Assembly: GCF_018613805.1 (NCBI RefSeq)
Contig: NZ_JAGGPL010000003.1
Span: 744,001 to 808,000, forward strand
Direction: 5' to 3'
DNA: 64,000 nt
Source of the DNA: Arthrobacter sp. ISL-48
GTDB lineage: Bacteria; Actinomycetota; Actinomycetes; Actinomycetales; Micrococcaceae
Shown: positions 63,437-64,000 of the stretch, in pieces
Layout of the letters: each line of letters starts with the position of its first letter
Numbering within the stretch: position 1 is the first letter of the stretch
Program-made: the position numbers and the translations under genes
The notes under the pieces: generated by a model
Database searches by the model: none
Told to the model about the DNA's origin: nothing
What the model saw: only the letters and a program-made list of their open reading frames with translations

Positions 63437-64000
63437 CCGGGTTGTACGCCGGCGTCCCGGCGAGGCGATTCGGATCACAACGCCCGCCACCAGAAGCACG
63501 CCGCTGGTGATGGCGGTTGCTTGGATCCAGGTGCTGAAGTTATGGGAGGCCGCGGCGACGAACTCATTCTTGAACATGTCCGCCACCCCGTTCCCGCTCG
63601 CAGCGCCACGCACAGCGTCGCCGGCGAGCTGGGAACCTGAGGTCCACAGGCCGGCCAATAAGAGGCCCGCAACACCGGCACTGAAAAGCACTGCCCAGCG
63701 ACGACGCGCCGAAAGCAGCGCCAGCGCGAACGCAACCCCTGCCGCGATGGCCAGGATGTACCCCATCGGGGCGTAGGCAGAGAGACGTTCGACCAGCTGG
63801 CGCTGGCTTGACTGTCCGATGTTGATCAGGGTCTGGTTCGGCGCATCCAGCTGCAACCCGGACGCCCGTGAAATCTCCTGCACGCCCAGTGCCACCAGGG
63901 GCGCTACGTCCAGCGTGAGCGATGTCGTGGAGTTAGCTTCGGGCGGCAGGGTGCGGGGGTCGGCGAAGCTAAGCCGGTGGCTCCTGCGCAGCGTCTCCTC
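63434..64000 (-). CDS. Membrane protein of unknown function, 5' end beyond the window
   Basis: The open frame continues without stop from 63895 through the right edge, reading EETLRRSHRLSFADPRTLPP and EANSTTSLTLDVAPLVALGV before the internal GTG at 63895; so the gene is truncated by the window. The visible 188 residues contain an extracellular-looking part (RASGLQLDAPNQTLINIGQSS) and three hydrophobic helices (YILAIAAGVAFALALLSA, AVLFSAGVAGLLLAGLW, AITSGVLLVAGVVIRIA) and a basic end SPGRRRTTR. No family recognised. Confidence 0.75.
   Translation of the reverse strand, partial: EETLRRSHRLSFADPRTLPPEANSTTSLTLDVAPLVALGVQEISRASGLQLDAPNQTLINIGQSSQRQLVERLSAYAPMGYILAIAAGVAFALALLSARRRWAVLFSAGVAGLLLAGLWTSGSQLAGDAVRGAASGNGVADMFKNEFVAAASHNFSTWIQATAITSGVLLVAGVVIRIASPGRRRTTR

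Overview
This window is high-GC, gene-dense chromosomal DNA from a Gram-positive actinobacterium. Gene content and protein style suggest Micrococcales, most like Arthrobacter or Pseudarthrobacter. The pointers are the coproporphyrin-type heme genes (hemQ with a cysteine-containing ferrochelatase), the actinobacterial small proteins DUF3107 and DUF3117, a gluABCD-type glutamate transporter, and gene orders recalled from Mycobacterium tuberculosis: moeZ/TetR/DUF3107/DEAD helicase, sigE/rseA/tatB/mrp with a divergent O-methyltransferase, dapE/dapD, and fdx/dapC. These synteny statements are from memory, not from a search. I see no tRNA, rRNA, CRISPR array, insertion sequence or prophage.

Layout. 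1-8244: heme biosynthesis. hemE-hemY and hemQ-hemH-hemC-hemD read leftward, separated by a low-complexity membrane-anchored protein, and hemA is divergent. 8273-14865: moeZ, a TetR regulator, DUF3107, a carbinolamine dehydratase/VOC fusion, and the thiamine locus thiO-thiS-thiG behind a TPP riboswitch with divergent thiE. 14943-19375: an RNB ribonuclease, a DEAD-box helicase with a long leader, and an orphan DNA methyltransferase. 19433-27213: a small secreted protein, PHP phosphoesterase, SnoaL-like protein, aminopeptidase P, general-stress membrane protein, a PRC/MgtE_N/CBS protein with DUF1003, and an Mrp ATPase. 27241-30313: tatB, anti-sigma factor, sigE, O-methyltransferase and DUF3117. 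30545-39668: a GT-C type glycosyltransferase, DivIVA-like protein, LOG protein, the glutamate ABC transporter, divergent dapE/dapD and a transglycosylase-like protein. 39730-48664: TetR, galE, citrate synthase, dapC, ferredoxin, an SH3-like mini-protein, an AbiEi/DUF559-type gene and typA. 48934-57263: an SGNH lipoprotein and an oligopeptide ABC transporter with two solute-binding proteins. 57566-64000: a secreted DUF1906/ChW-repeat protein, an unknown gene, ychF, rmuC, ispH and a truncated membrane protein.

The genes are mostly housekeeping: heme, thiamine, diaminopimelate/lysine (dapC, dapD, dapE all present), isoprenoid (ispH), TCA entry (gltA), envelope stress (sigE/rseA) and nutrient uptake (glutamate, peptides).

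Three signals stand out. First, many genes carry a TANNNT box exactly six (sometimes five or seven) bases before an ATG/GTG start, the signature of leaderless transcripts; dapE and dapD share a back-to-back pair. Second, the 3' end of the DUF559-type gene is duplicated upstream of the gene: a 63-base, 79% identical repeat still encodes the same C-terminal residues, a fossil of a lost paralogue. Third, most convergent gene pairs are separated by long, near-perfect palindromes that look like bidirectional terminators. Accessory candidates are the orphan methyltransferase, the ChW protein with a duplicated three-repeat block, and unknown genes at 59377 and 39730. I found no clear new multi-gene defence or biosynthetic system.
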